Shown in pieces: positions 54,250 to 63,500 of a stretch of DNA of 64,000 nucleotides. The position numbers and the translations under genes are program-made. Source of the stretch: Planctomycetaceae bacterium (GTDB lineage: Bacteria; Planctomycetota; Planctomycetia; Planctomycetales; Planctomycetaceae); contig JACKHO010000011.1 in assembly GCA_020638955.1 (NCBI GenBank), forward strand, positions 55,684 to 119,683. Direction: 5' to 3'. The notes beneath the pieces are model-generated. The model saw only the letters and a list, made by a program, of their open reading frames with translations, was not told the DNA's origin and did no database searches. Numbering within the stretch: the first letter of the stretch is position 1; each line of letters starts with the position of its first letter.

Positions 54250-54705
54250 CTAATTTGGCGGGGTGAGCAGTCGCTCTGTGACTGAGTCGTCGGCTGCACG
54301 TCCTGTTACGACAATGTCGGATTCAGACGAACTTGGAGCGTCCGCTACAACTTGCTGAATTGTGAGTAGAACGGTATCGACAAGCGAAGCGTAGGCACTT
54401 TCAAATTGTTGGTCATCAAGCGTCCAGATCTCATGGTAGCGTCGTTCAAGTGAACACGCGCGAAGAATAACGCGGGCGAACTCTGACTGATCATTGACCA
54501 GAAAGATCACACGTCCTGTTTCTGGCCAGACTTCAACCAACACGCTTACGTTATGCTGTCTTCCGAATTGGCGGACGATCTGAACCAGCTTTTTCCAAGT
54601 GTCACTCAGTGAATTCTGCAACTCTTCGAATGGCCGGTTCGTTGTTGCTTCGACTGCACTCCCACGAATGAATGACTCCAGGTCTATATCCCATTCAAGT
54701 GTCAT
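54250..54705 (-). CDS. Hypothetical small cytoplasmic protein
   Basis: The 151 residues have no signal or membrane segment. The start 'MTLEWDIDLESFIRGSAVEATTNRPFEELQNSLSDTWKKLVQIV' is helical, then strands ('VSVLVEVWPETGRVIFLVND'), then helices ('FESAYASLVDTVLLTIQQVVADA'). The base composition is slightly less GC-rich than that of its neighbours. No family recognised. It lies between the squalene-cyclase-fold and Hsp70-like genes on the same strand. Confidence 0.6.
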   Translation of the reverse strand: MTLEWDIDLESFIRGSAVEATTNRPFEELQNSLSDTWKKLVQIVRQFGRQHNVSVLVEVWPETGRVIFLVNDQSEFARVILRACSLERRYHEIWTLDDQQFESAYASLVDTVLLTIQQVVADAPSSSESDIVVTGRAADDSVTERLLTPPN

Positions 54706-54794
54706 TGTTGTTCAGGAAGTTTGACAATACCGTGGGCGAGAGGATTTCGGGGCGGGCTTGGCCGAATCTGACATTGTGAATTCCAGAAAATTCA

Positions 54795-54825
54795 CATGCC
54801 CACGCTGCTGCGCGACGTAGGCATG
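54795..54825. repeat. REP-like palindrome, family A
   Basis: Arms CATGCCCACG (54795-54804) and CGTAGGCATG (54816-54825; one change) with loop 'ctgctgcgcga', the same orientation as the copy at 4736. It lies nine bases beyond the stop of the next gene. Confidence 0.9.
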
Positions 54826-54834
54826 GCACAGCGG

Positions 54835-55869
54835 CTACCGCTGGAAAATCGGCAAATGGGCTTTTTCAAGCTGCAGGATGGTGGCGTTGATGGCCGTGAC
54901 GTACACGGAGCCGACGTGTCCTTCCTGCCAGGAGCCATCGGGCGATTGAGAATTAATAATGACCTGGGTCAGTTCTTTGGAATACTTCGGCCACTGTTTT
55001 TCGTCACGGTACATGACCTGGGCGAAGTAGTAGTGCATGTAGTGCCAGTGCCCGAAACCCTGGGCTCCCACTCCACCACCGCCCGGCCAGATGTTTTTCT
55101 GGCAGTAATCCATCATTTTCTGGACGTCGTCAGTCTCTCCATATTCGCCAGCGCTGTACATGCTGGCCACAGCCGCTGCCGTGATGGGCGCACGTGCGCC
55201 GCCGCCCTTAATGCTGTAATGAATGCCCCCATCAGTTGTCATGCAGTCGTGGATGTAACGTTTGGCTCTTTCAATGACTTCCTTCGGAACGGCAATTCCC
55301 GCGTCGCGGCAGGCGCGCAAGCCTTGCACCTGCGTAACGCAGGTGGAGCCTTCGTCAAAGTCGTTGCCGTCGCGGGCAGAGACATATCCCCAACCGCCAC
55401 GCGATGTCTGGGCCTCACCGCTGAATCGAACGGCCCGTTCGAGCACGCGTTTCAGCTGCGCACGGCGGTCGGCATCTTCTTCTTCGCCGTACACCTCAGA
55501 CAGGAACAGCATCGAAAACCCATGCCCGTACGTGTAGTGGTAGTCGTCGGAATAACCAATCAGGCCGTTCGGCTGGGCGGAGCCAAGCAGGAAGTCGACG
55601 GCCCGCCTTACGGTAGGAGCATACTTACCGCGTGTTGTGGTCGAGCCTTCACTGAGGAAGGCAATGCCCGAGAGTGCGGTCATGGCAATGCGATACTGAC
55701 CACCGTTTGCCTCCCAGTAACCCTGCCGCCGCTGCTGCCGGGCGAGGTAATCCAGCGCGCGGTTCACGGAACGGTCGACGTCTGCATTCGTGGTTTGAGC
55801 TGTTGCAGTAGCAGTCATTACTGCGAGGGCGATCATCACTCGGATTGCAGATTGGTATGACGCGAACAT
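54835..55869 (-). CDS. Exported squalene-cyclase/prenyltransferase-repeat protein
   Basis: The 344 residues start with a signal peptide ending near 'TATATAQ'. The alpha-alpha barrel of the terpene cyclase/prenyltransferase superfamily is suggested by repeated helix pairs with Gly-rich turns and aromatic residues: 'VNRALDYLARQQRRQGYWEANGGQYRIAMTALSGIAFL', 'AVDFLLGSAQPNGLIGY', 'AQTSRGGWGYV', 'YIHDCMTTDGGIHY' and 'INSQSPDGSWQEGHVGSVYVTAINATILQL'. The DXDD motif of true cyclases was not seen. AGGGAA precedes the ATG. In planctomycetes such proteins occur near BatA/VWA genes, as here (97 bases downstream of one). Function unknown; catalysis is doubtful. Confidence 0.85.
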   Translation of the reverse strand: MFASYQSAIRVMIALAVMTATATAQTTNADVDRSVNRALDYLARQQRRQGYWEANGGQYRIAMTALSGIAFLSEGSTTTRGKYAPTVRRAVDFLLGSAQPNGLIGYSDDYHYTYGHGFSMLFLSEVYGEEEDADRRAQLKRVLERAVRFSGEAQTSRGGWGYVSARDGNDFDEGSTCVTQVQGLRACRDAGIAVPKEVIERAKRYIHDCMTTDGGIHYSIKGGGARAPITAAAVASMYSAGEYGETDDVQKMMDYCQKNIWPGGGGVGAQGFGHWHYMHYYFAQVMYRDEKQWPKYSKELTQVIINSQSPDGSWQEGHVGSVYVTAINATILQLEKAHLPIFQR

Positions 55870-55966
55870 CAGCGTTCCCTCAATTGGTCAGGGAAATGCG
55901 GAATGGGGTTTCACTATGCGTCAGTGTACGGCACGCGGCAGCAATCGTGTAGACCGATTGTCCAAT

Positions 55967-58468
55967 CTACGTCACACGAGAAAGATTTGGCTGGGGTGCG
56001 TTCGCGGCGTCCCACTGGTTCTCATGTTGGCCGAGCTGATAGAACCAGTTCGCCACAAAATGCTCGCCGAGGAAGCCGACAATCAGCAACATGAGCAACA
56101 CCGGGTACAATTCCTGACCAATATCAGTCCCAATGATGTCGCCATCGAGTTCCTCAATGTTCCGGGCCAGTTGGTAACGGCCCTCTCCAAGAATGTCATC
56201 AAGCTGTTGTTCGGTGAGGCGCGTGAGGTCAGACTCGTCGCTCTGGATGTTGACACTGAATCCGCCGAGAGGAGGACCGTTGACACTCTCCAGCAGTTCG
56301 TAGTGCCCTGGTGCATTGGGGGGATCAATTTTGAGTGCGGGCTCATTGGAACCGAGCGAAACCTGTCGCTGCTTGAAGAGCGGTTCCCGCAACCAGAACT
56401 GTCGTTCCGCAGGCTGCGGCTCGAAGAGCACAACGGGAGTTTCACCTGTGACGTAGTTGTAAGGACTGTCAGTGAAACGCGAGACATACTCCGTCAACTG
56501 TTCGCTGAAGGCGACGAATAGCCAGGGGGCCAGCAGCGGGCTGGGGAGGTTGGTCCAACGTTGCCGCCAGCTGTCAGGAAGATTCACCGCTGTCGTGAAC
56601 AGAATGGTTCGTCCACGACCGAACGAGCGCTCGATGATGGCTGGCGAGCGCTGGTCGTCCGTGTAGGTTGCCAGGACGGTAGAACCTTCGGCGGGCGCGA
56701 CTTTCCAGAAGCGGCTCACCCACACGTCGTTTTCGAACATGGCGAATGAGCCATAGCTTTCGTACTGCCGAAACTTCCAGAACAGTGCATGCTGGCGGTC
56801 GGAAATATGGAATCGCCAGTCGTTTTCGGGTTGCCATGCATCGAGCGTGGCGGGCAGAAATGCCTGTGCCTGAGCGCGGTTGTACGAGACGGGATACTCG
56901 TTGTCATCGCTGCCCGTGAAAATGAGCAGGCCGCCTCCGTTTTCAACGTACTTCCCTAACTGGTACCAACTGGAGTCGGCGAGACGTGGAACGTTAATAA
57001 GGCAGACGGCTTCAAACTGCGGCAAATCCATTTCACGCAGGCGATTGACGCTGGCGTATACCGGTTCAAATCGGTTCCGGGAGGCATTCTGCTTGTCATA
57101 TGGTGCGAGTGCGGCCATGAGTTGTGCAGCGTCCCGTTCTTCGGGAGCGACAACCAGCACTTTGGGCGGCGCCGTGACGACGGCGGAAAAATAGCGGGCG
57201 TTGTCGATTTCCAGAGGATCACTGTCGACAACCCGCACTTCTCCGTGCAGAAGCGGACCCGTGACGCCCGTGAGCACGGGAAACTCGATCCGTTTGGGAA
57301 CACCATTTTCCAGAGCGGTTTGAACCTGACCATGCTTCGTGGTTGATCCGTCCGGCTGCGTGAGCAACAGTTCGAAAACGCGTTCGCCTTCTTCAATACC
57401 GGTTGCTTCGATATCGGCAGAAACAATGAGGTCACCCCCCAGAGCGACTCGTTGACGAGAGAGGTGCACGTCTGCGACGGCAAGGTTCTGCGGCTCTTCG
57501 GAGCCCACGTCGATGAGGTACAAATTGATGTTCGGGAACTTGTCGAGGTCGGCCTGCAAACGAGCCGAGTTGGCTCCCCGCCACGCGGAACTCGCCAGGT
57601 CGGTGAACAGATAAACTCTCCGCACGTATCGGTCTTTTGCCCGAACATCGGACGTGCCGCCGAGTTCCGCAGCGACTCGACGCTGATCATCCTGCTGGGC
57701 TCGGAGTGCATCGCGCAGTCGGTCTTCCAGTGGTCCGCTGACGGCCCGTGGTTCCAGTGCACTCAGTCGCGACTTCGCCGCGTGCAACGTCGATTGGAAA
57801 TTGATGGGATGATCAGCCGCATTGTCTGCCACGGCAATGCGGCTGCCCTGAGGCAATTCTTCGAGATGCCGCTCGGCGATTTCCCTTGCGACCGTAAGAC
57901 GCGAGTCTCCCTCCTGCTGATACTCCATACTCAGGCTGGCATCGAACAGGAAGACACCGGCGACCGGCACGTCGAGCGGCGTGGAGGGAGAGGGATCGGT
58001 GATTTCGGCGGCAATGCGCCGCTGGTAAGGGTATCCCACGGCGAAGGCAATCAGCAGGAGTGTCAGTCCCGTCAGCCAGCCGCGAAGGGAACTTCGGCGT
58101 TCATCAAACTGTGCCGGCGGGAGAATTGGTTTCCAACGCCTGAGCAACAGGAAGTACGTAGCGGCGCCAACTGCGACAACGACTAGCAGCGTCGTGATTT
58201 CCCAACTGTTGAGACTGTAGTTGGCCGGTGGGAGCGACGGACGTGCAACGGCCAGCACAATTGCCGCAAAGACCAGCATGCGGAGAAGCAGCAGCCACAA
58301 ATGCCGCAGACGCAATCGTCGGACGTTTTGCTTCCGCTTTCGCTCCAGCAGCCGCAAAGCAGGGAACAGAATGCGTTTCGGCTTCTGGCGCAGCAGGAAA
58401 TGCAGGATGAGAGGAACCAGAATGGCCCCCAATCCTGCAAGCATGCCGGCATTCAGAAACGTCATCAT
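55967..58468 (-). CDS. BatA/VWA-type membrane protein
   Basis: The 833 residues begin with the BatA N-terminal pattern: 'MTFLNAGMLAGLGAILVPLILHFLLRQKPKRILFPALRLL', then 'RLRHLWLLLLRMLVFAAIVLAVARP'. Two more helices follow (about 90-110, 130-150). A von Willebrand A-like domain starts at 'VAGVFLFDASLSMEYQ' (D-x-S-x-S) and continues to 'RRVYLFTDLASSAW'. The middle and C-terminal parts hold a glutamine-amidotransferase-like segment ('YVENGGGLLIFTGSD', 'FGRGRTILFTTAVN'). A final helix lies near 790-810. Such proteins are usually coded with MoxR ATPase and DUF58 genes; neither is adjacent here. The squalene-cyclase-fold gene follows on the same strand. Confidence 0.88.
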   Translation of the reverse strand: MMTFLNAGMLAGLGAILVPLILHFLLRQKPKRILFPALRLLERKRKQNVRRLRLRHLWLLLLRMLVFAAIVLAVARPSLPPANYSLNSWEITTLLVVVAVGAATYFLLLRRWKPILPPAQFDERRSSLRGWLTGLTLLLIAFAVGYPYQRRIAAEITDPSPSTPLDVPVAGVFLFDASLSMEYQQEGDSRLTVAREIAERHLEELPQGSRIAVADNAADHPINFQSTLHAAKSRLSALEPRAVSGPLEDRLRDALRAQQDDQRRVAAELGGTSDVRAKDRYVRRVYLFTDLASSAWRGANSARLQADLDKFPNINLYLIDVGSEEPQNLAVADVHLSRQRVALGGDLIVSADIEATGIEEGERVFELLLTQPDGSTTKHGQVQTALENGVPKRIEFPVLTGVTGPLLHGEVRVVDSDPLEIDNARYFSAVVTAPPKVLVVAPEERDAAQLMAALAPYDKQNASRNRFEPVYASVNRLREMDLPQFEAVCLINVPRLADSSWYQLGKYVENGGGLLIFTGSDDNEYPVSYNRAQAQAFLPATLDAWQPENDWRFHISDRQHALFWKFRQYESYGSFAMFENDVWVSRFWKVAPAEGSTVLATYTDDQRSPAIIERSFGRGRTILFTTAVNLPDSWRQRWTNLPSPLLAPWLFVAFSEQLTEYVSRFTDSPYNYVTGETPVVLFEPQPAERQFWLREPLFKQRQVSLGSNEPALKIDPPNAPGHYELLESVNGPPLGGFSVNIQSDESDLTRLTEQQLDDILGEGRYQLARNIEELDGDIIGTDIGQELYPVLLMLLIVGFLGEHFVANWFYQLGQHENQWDAANAPQPNLSRVT

Positions 58469-58655
58469 GTCTGGTGTTCAGGAATTGCTGATGGAGAATA
58501 GGGTGATGTGACCCGAAGGGAGTGCCACAGATGTTCAAGTTCGCAAACCTGCCCGTGTGCGTCAATTCGATTTCAGGGGGTGAGAAGTTCGGTGATGGTG
58601 AGGACCGCTTGGATATGCTGATGAGTACGAGATTTGGCGTCGAATCGTTGGAATT

Positions 58656-59333
58656 TCATGATGATGCCAACAGGTGTTCCGCCAAAGCAAAATCAGCTTT
58701 GGTCGTGATTTTCAAATTCGTCGAGGGGCATTCCACAACATGAACCGCGTGGCCCCAGCGTTCGACGAGTTGGGCTTCATCGGTCGCTGGAAACTCGTTT
58801 CGGGCGGCGTAGGCGGGGAGCAGAATGTCGCGGCGAAATGTCTGCGGCGTTTGAGCGTTCCACAAATCATCGCGGGGAACGGTTTCGATAATCTGGCCGT
58901 TTACCACCCGTTTGAGGGTGTTCACGACTCGATGCGCCGGAATAGCAGCTCCGTGAATTCGAGCGGCGGCAAACACCTGTTCGACAACTTCCGCCGCTAG
59001 CAGCGGACGGGCGGCGTCGTGGACCGCAATGTATTCGACATTTGGCGAAACGGCATTCAGGGCATTATGAACCGAGTCAAACCGCTCCGCGCCACCGGGA
59101 ATGACTCGAATATTGTGCTCGTTCACTGGCTTTGAGAAAGTGCTGGCGAACCAGTCGACTTCATCGGGCGAGACGCTGATGAGAATCTGACTGACATCAG
59201 ACCGGCCGAGAAAGGGCTCAAGTGCCCGCAGCCAGACTGGTTGCCCAGCCAAATCGAGGAAGGGCTTTTTCAGCTGCGTTTCGCCAAAACGCGAACTTCG
59301 ACCAGCGGCGGCAAGAACAACGGCAAACGACAT
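58656..59333 (-). CDS. ispD: 2-C-methyl-D-erythritol 4-phosphate cytidylyltransferase
   Basis: The 225 residues match IspD, the third step of the MEP isoprenoid pathway (CTP + MEP to CDP-ME). Visible are the nucleotide-binding 'VVLAAAGRSSRFG' with Lys in 'LKKPFLDLAG', 'IPGGAERFDSVHNAL', 'IAVHDAARPLL', 'VVNTLKRV', 'WNAQTPQTFRRDIL', 'TDEAQLVE' and the closing 'NLKITTKADFALAE'. The first loop is AAGRSSR rather than the common AAGxGxR. Length is normal. The YacG gene starts its coding region 43 bases upstream, an unrelated housekeeping neighbour. Confidence 0.95.
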   Translation of the reverse strand: MSFAVVLAAAGRSSRFGETQLKKPFLDLAGQPVWLRALEPFLGRSDVSQILISVSPDEVDWFASTFSKPVNEHNIRVIPGGAERFDSVHNALNAVSPNVEYIAVHDAARPLLAAEVVEQVFAAARIHGAAIPAHRVVNTLKRVVNGQIIETVPRDDLWNAQTPQTFRRDILLPAYAARNEFPATDEAQLVERWGHAVHVVECPSTNLKITTKADFALAEHLLASS

Positions 59334-59376
59334 GTGGCGAGGTGACCTGGAAAGGTTCGGTGACTGTGGAACGCAG

Positions 59377-59583
59377 CTATTCGCTTTCCCATTCCTGCTG
59401 CTGCTCAGCCTGCAGCAGGTCGTCGATGGTCATGGGCTCGACGAGGGCATATTCCCCCTTCATCCAACGCAGTAAATCAATTTCTTTGCAACGTTTGCTG
59501 CAGAATGGAAAGAGGTTGGACTCGCCGTTGATTTCGACGGGAAGTTCTTTCTCACAGGTAGGGCAGGTCATGGGCCGAATCAT
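59377..59583 (-). CDS. yacG: YacG-type zinc protein, DNA gyrase inhibitor family
   Basis: The 68 residues have the four zinc-binding cysteines of YacG: C7-P-T-C10 and C28-S-K-R-C32, followed by the conserved 'KEIDLLRWMKGEY'. The acidic tail 'EQQQEWESE' is usual. In E. coli YacG binds GyrB and inhibits gyrase. The ATG at 59583 gives the normal family length; the longer frame to 59637 adds a non-conserved N-terminus. Lies between TrmH-type and IspD genes on the same strand. Confidence 0.9.
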   Translation of the reverse strand: MIRPMTCPTCEKELPVEINGESNLFPFCSKRCKEIDLLRWMKGEYALVEPMTIDDLLQAEQQQEWESE

Positions 59584-59732
59584 TTCCGAATCTCGCTGGC
59601 TACTGTCAGGCTGGCTCAAGGGATGATAGCCATCCACCGCCGGTCAGAACAGGTGTCTGTTATCTTCGGGTGGCGGTGTGCGCCCCGCGCAGCGGAAGCA
59701 TCCGTGTACACTAAAAACGCATTCTGAAAAAA

Positions 59733-60464
59733 CTACGGCCGCACCAGATGTGACATCAACACGGCAGCGGCGACCGACGCGTTCAGCGAGGTCACTGCTC
59801 CCTGGCAGGGAATAGTGCAGAGCATGTCGCAGTTTTCGGTGGTGAGCCGACGCATCCCTTTTTCTTCGTTGCCAATGACGAGTAGCCAGCGGCGGTCGCG
59901 GTCGACTTCGGCCACGTCCATTTCAGCATGTTCGGAACTCCCGAGCACCCACATTCCCGCTTCCTTGGCAACTGAAAGTGCCCGCGTGAGATTGGTCTGC
60001 AGAGAAAACGGCACCGCTTCCACGCCGCCGGCAGACACGTCGTAAGTCACCGCCGAGAGCGGTGCCGAGCGGTCTTCCGTCAGCACAATACCCTGCACGC
60101 CAAAGAACGCGGCAGAGCGAAAAATCGCACCAACGTTGTGCGGATCCTGAATGCAGTCAAGTGCCAACCATAATCCCCGCGGTGCCTCCGAGCGGAGGAC
60201 ATTCTTCAATTCCTCGCCGTCGCGCGGTCTGATAGTGGCAGTGTTCAAGCTGGTACGCCCATCTCGCGGGCCCCCCTTACGCGGCTTGTTGGCCTGTGGA
60301 CGCGGTTGCCGCACCGTCACCCCCTGGCTGGCAGCTGCATCAGCCACCTCTTTCCAGGCAGGAGAGGCACTGCTGAGGTTAATTTGAATTTCCAACACAT
60401 CCTGCGGCCGTGTTTTCAGTGCAGCCAGAACAGAATGGGGGTTACGCAGCTCGAGCGAACTCAT
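59733..60464 (-). CDS. TrmH/SpoU-family RNA 2'-O-methyltransferase, RlmB-like
   Basis: The 243 residues show the three SpoU motifs: motif 1 'LALDCIQDPHNVGAIFRSAAFFG', motif 2 'WLLVIGNEEKGMRRL', motif 3 'IPCQGAVTSLNASVAAAVLM', which build the knotted SAM site. The N-terminal part ('LRNPHSVLAALKTRP') is an L30e-like substrate-binding domain, as in RlmB, which methylates G2251 of 23S rRNA. The ATG at 60464 has GGAAAG six bases upstream; the frame to 60566 is not preferred. The exact rRNA or tRNA target cannot be told from the sequence. Confidence 0.93.
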   Translation of the reverse strand: MSSLELRNPHSVLAALKTRPQDVLEIQINLSSASPAWKEVADAAASQGVTVRQPRPQANKPRKGGPRDGRTSLNTATIRPRDGEELKNVLRSEAPRGLWLALDCIQDPHNVGAIFRSAAFFGVQGIVLTEDRSAPLSAVTYDVSAGGVEAVPFSLQTNLTRALSVAKEAGMWVLGSSEHAEMDVAEVDRDRRWLLVIGNEEKGMRRLTTENCDMLCTIPCQGAVTSLNASVAAAVLMSHLVRP

Positions 60465-60562
60465 TGGGCGCTTTCCGGTTGTGGGGGGAATCACTCGATG
60501 AATAGTGTTGCGGAACTGTGCTGGCAAGGTTGGGCGACCAGAAGTCGCCGATTCTTTCAGGT

Positions 60563-63500
60563 TCACTCAGCTTCGAGGCTGTCTGCTGTTTCCGTTGTAG
60601 CAACTTCTGCCTCGTACCAATCTTCGTACGTATTAAACTTAGACTCTTTGGCCTTTTGCCACTGCGCTGCGTCGAGGTAGACCAGTTCTCCCGCTGCATC
60701 CACGTATGTACCTGTCTTGCGTACCACGCTGAGACGCCAGTCTTCGGCCAATTCTTCAGGTTGAGGGGATGTTGACCCGTCAAGAAGGCGAAGTATGTAT
60801 CCACCGCTTGCTCCAATGTTAAACATTGCAATTTGGTCCGCCTCGCCTTTCAGAAACCAAAATGCGTAGCTGGACACGTCTGCAACCGGGATTGGCTGTA
60901 TGATTTCTCTTTGTGTTTCAACATCCCATACGTGAAGCAAGCCAGGTGCAACCGAATTCTTGTCCGGCGCGAATGAGGACAGGGTCAGCAGGCGAGTTTC
61001 GTCGGCGGAGAGTCTCGCCGCGACGACATTTTCAGTGTGTTTGAATACTCGGGAACTTGCATGGTCGAGCTTCAGCAGCTCGGTGATCTGCACAAAGCTT
61101 TGGACGCGACTTAGCTGTGACGAGCGGTTACACGTGACCAGAGTGGCGTTCTCTGTGATGAATGCATCCAGGTTCTGCGGTGGCAACGGGATGTGTTCCA
61201 ATTCTCCGGCAAGATTGCCAGCGTTGTCGATGTTTCCCGTCAGGATGCCGCTTTTCGACAGTATGAACAACTTTTGGGACCCGCCATCAAAGGGAATAGC
61301 GCGGACGTCGATGATACGGTCTGTGGAATCATCAGAGATTGGCATCAGGGGGCCAATCGACCTCGTGTCGTCATGCCAGCGAACTCTGCACAGGCGATTT
61401 CCGCGCCAGGCATAAAAGTCGTAAATTGAATCATTCATAGGCCCGCAAACTCGAACACTCGTTACTTCCTCAACATTCTCGAATTGCGGATAACTCTCGA
61501 TTGCCTCGAAAATTCGTCTGCGGTCGGCACTTTTGAGGCCCGGCTTCACGATCTCGGGTAGAGTGGTAGTCTCATTGGGGTGTGCGTCAGGGTTTTGGCG
61601 CCTATAGGTCTCTTCGTCGAGCTGTTGCAGTTCGGGATTGTCAGCAAACTCCCAAACTGTGACTTCCCCTTCACACGACCAGACAGCAAACGTTCCATGT
61701 GAAGTGTTCTCGTTGGGAAGGAACTTTGCGCCTGCGATTTTCGTGTGCAGGTGAACTGCCGGCGTTAAGGGGAATCCAGTTCCCGTATCGAAGATTTGGA
61801 CAGAGTCCGCCGCAACCTGGCCACGCGACGCGAACTGGTTGGGAACAACCTTCCCGATACGGGAATCGCGCGGTGGAACCCACAGCAACAGGTGTTTTCC
61901 ATTTGCCGAAACGCACCAGTTCGGGACTCCCTCAGTTGGAATGTAGAGTGTCTGCAAAACGTCCTTGGTGTAATTGGACGATGGGCACTCGGAGCCCTGG
62001 ATGTAACAGCCGTCTTCAGCCGTGAGCACCGTGCGACCGTCTGGAGTGAAGCCGATGGAAGCGTATTGGCTTCCAGTAATGTCATCGACTGCGCGTGTGC
62101 TTTGGGGATTTGTGGTGTCAGATGTGCCATCCCGCGAATCGTAGTACCAGGTGTAGATGGTAGGCTCGCGGAAGTCGGGGGCGGACTGTCCCGTGCTGTT
62201 CGCCAGCGGTGCAATGTCAATGTACCGAACCAGAACAGGGCCGGAGTTCTTGGTGGCAAACAAATCGGCAGCGCATAAATGAAACGATTTGGAATCGTCA
62301 GGAGATGTTTCTGGGGGAGACGCCATAGTCGACGGGCGTGCGAAACGTGTTTCCACTCTACCTGTTGGTGAATATAAGACACCTTCACAATTGGCATTGA
62401 ACACAATGAGTCGATTGGAGGGTAAGAGGCTATGCCAGCACGGATTCTCTGGAAGATGCGCCAGTCGGACGGATTTCCATTCGTCGCCAAATCCGGATGG
62501 ATAGAAGAGGCTGGCGTTCTCGTACTCGTCACCCCATGCAGCAACAAGCTTACCATCATCTGACACTGCGCCATCAGTGAATGAAATCGCCTCGTCCGAT
62601 GAAGCATCGGGCCGAATGGTGGAAATGGGCGTTGCGGTGAGGGAGCCGACTCTCGGCCAAGGACCTCGGAGTTCGATATGTTCTTCCTCAATGACGGCCA
62701 CATAGTCGTTAGAAGATGACGTGCGTAGAACCTGCTGACGCCGAGTCGAATCGCTGCCAATTTCCAACTGTTCGCCGTTCTTTGCGCGAACAACAAGGAG
62801 GTTGGGGAGTGTTGAACTGCTGGTGCGCGACCCGAATTGGGTGATAAGATGCGTGTCACCAACGTTCGTTGCAGCACCAATAACGGTTCTGGAATTCTGC
62901 GAAAGCAGTTCGGGAAACCGTTTCGGACCCGATGTGTAAGGAGCACGCCAACTGTTGAGAGCTACATCGGTTAAGTTGTCATTTTCGGCGCCGGCTTCTG
63001 GTTGGAGAATGCTGAAGTAGTCGTCGGACGCGAGATGAGGTCGTACGACATCGCGAATGTCTGGCGAATCTCTCCAGACCGCCTGTAGTTGCAATTGTGT
63101 CATCAGTTCTGTGAGTGCAATTTGGGCATTTGATATTCTAGTTTCTCCTTGTACGTTCTCATTCGCCGGACTCAGAGAGGCAGCTGTTGGCACATTGGCG
63201 ACCTGTTTTGGCGACTCGTCCGGGCTGTCGCTTTCTGAGTCAGCGCTGTTGTTTCGACCAGTGTCAAATCTGTTTGCCGCAACGATTTCATCCAGACGGG
63301 TTTTTAGACGGTCGATGTCTTTTTGGGCTGCAACGTTTCCCGTGCACTGGGGCTCTATTTCGACAATTTCCGTTCTCGCCTGGCAGATTGTTTCCAACAG
63401 AATGTTCCACTCATGGACGAATTCCATTCTTGCCAATTCAGATTTCCTCTCATTGTCGATTTGGCTTGCCAGATGATGTGCAGCCAGAATTGGCTCGCTC

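Noticed and set aside
61765..62946. 393-codon minus-strand frame
   Set aside because: It overlaps the large TM/coiled-coil gene in another frame of the same strand, with low-complexity Ser/Arg/Pro content typical of a frame shadow.
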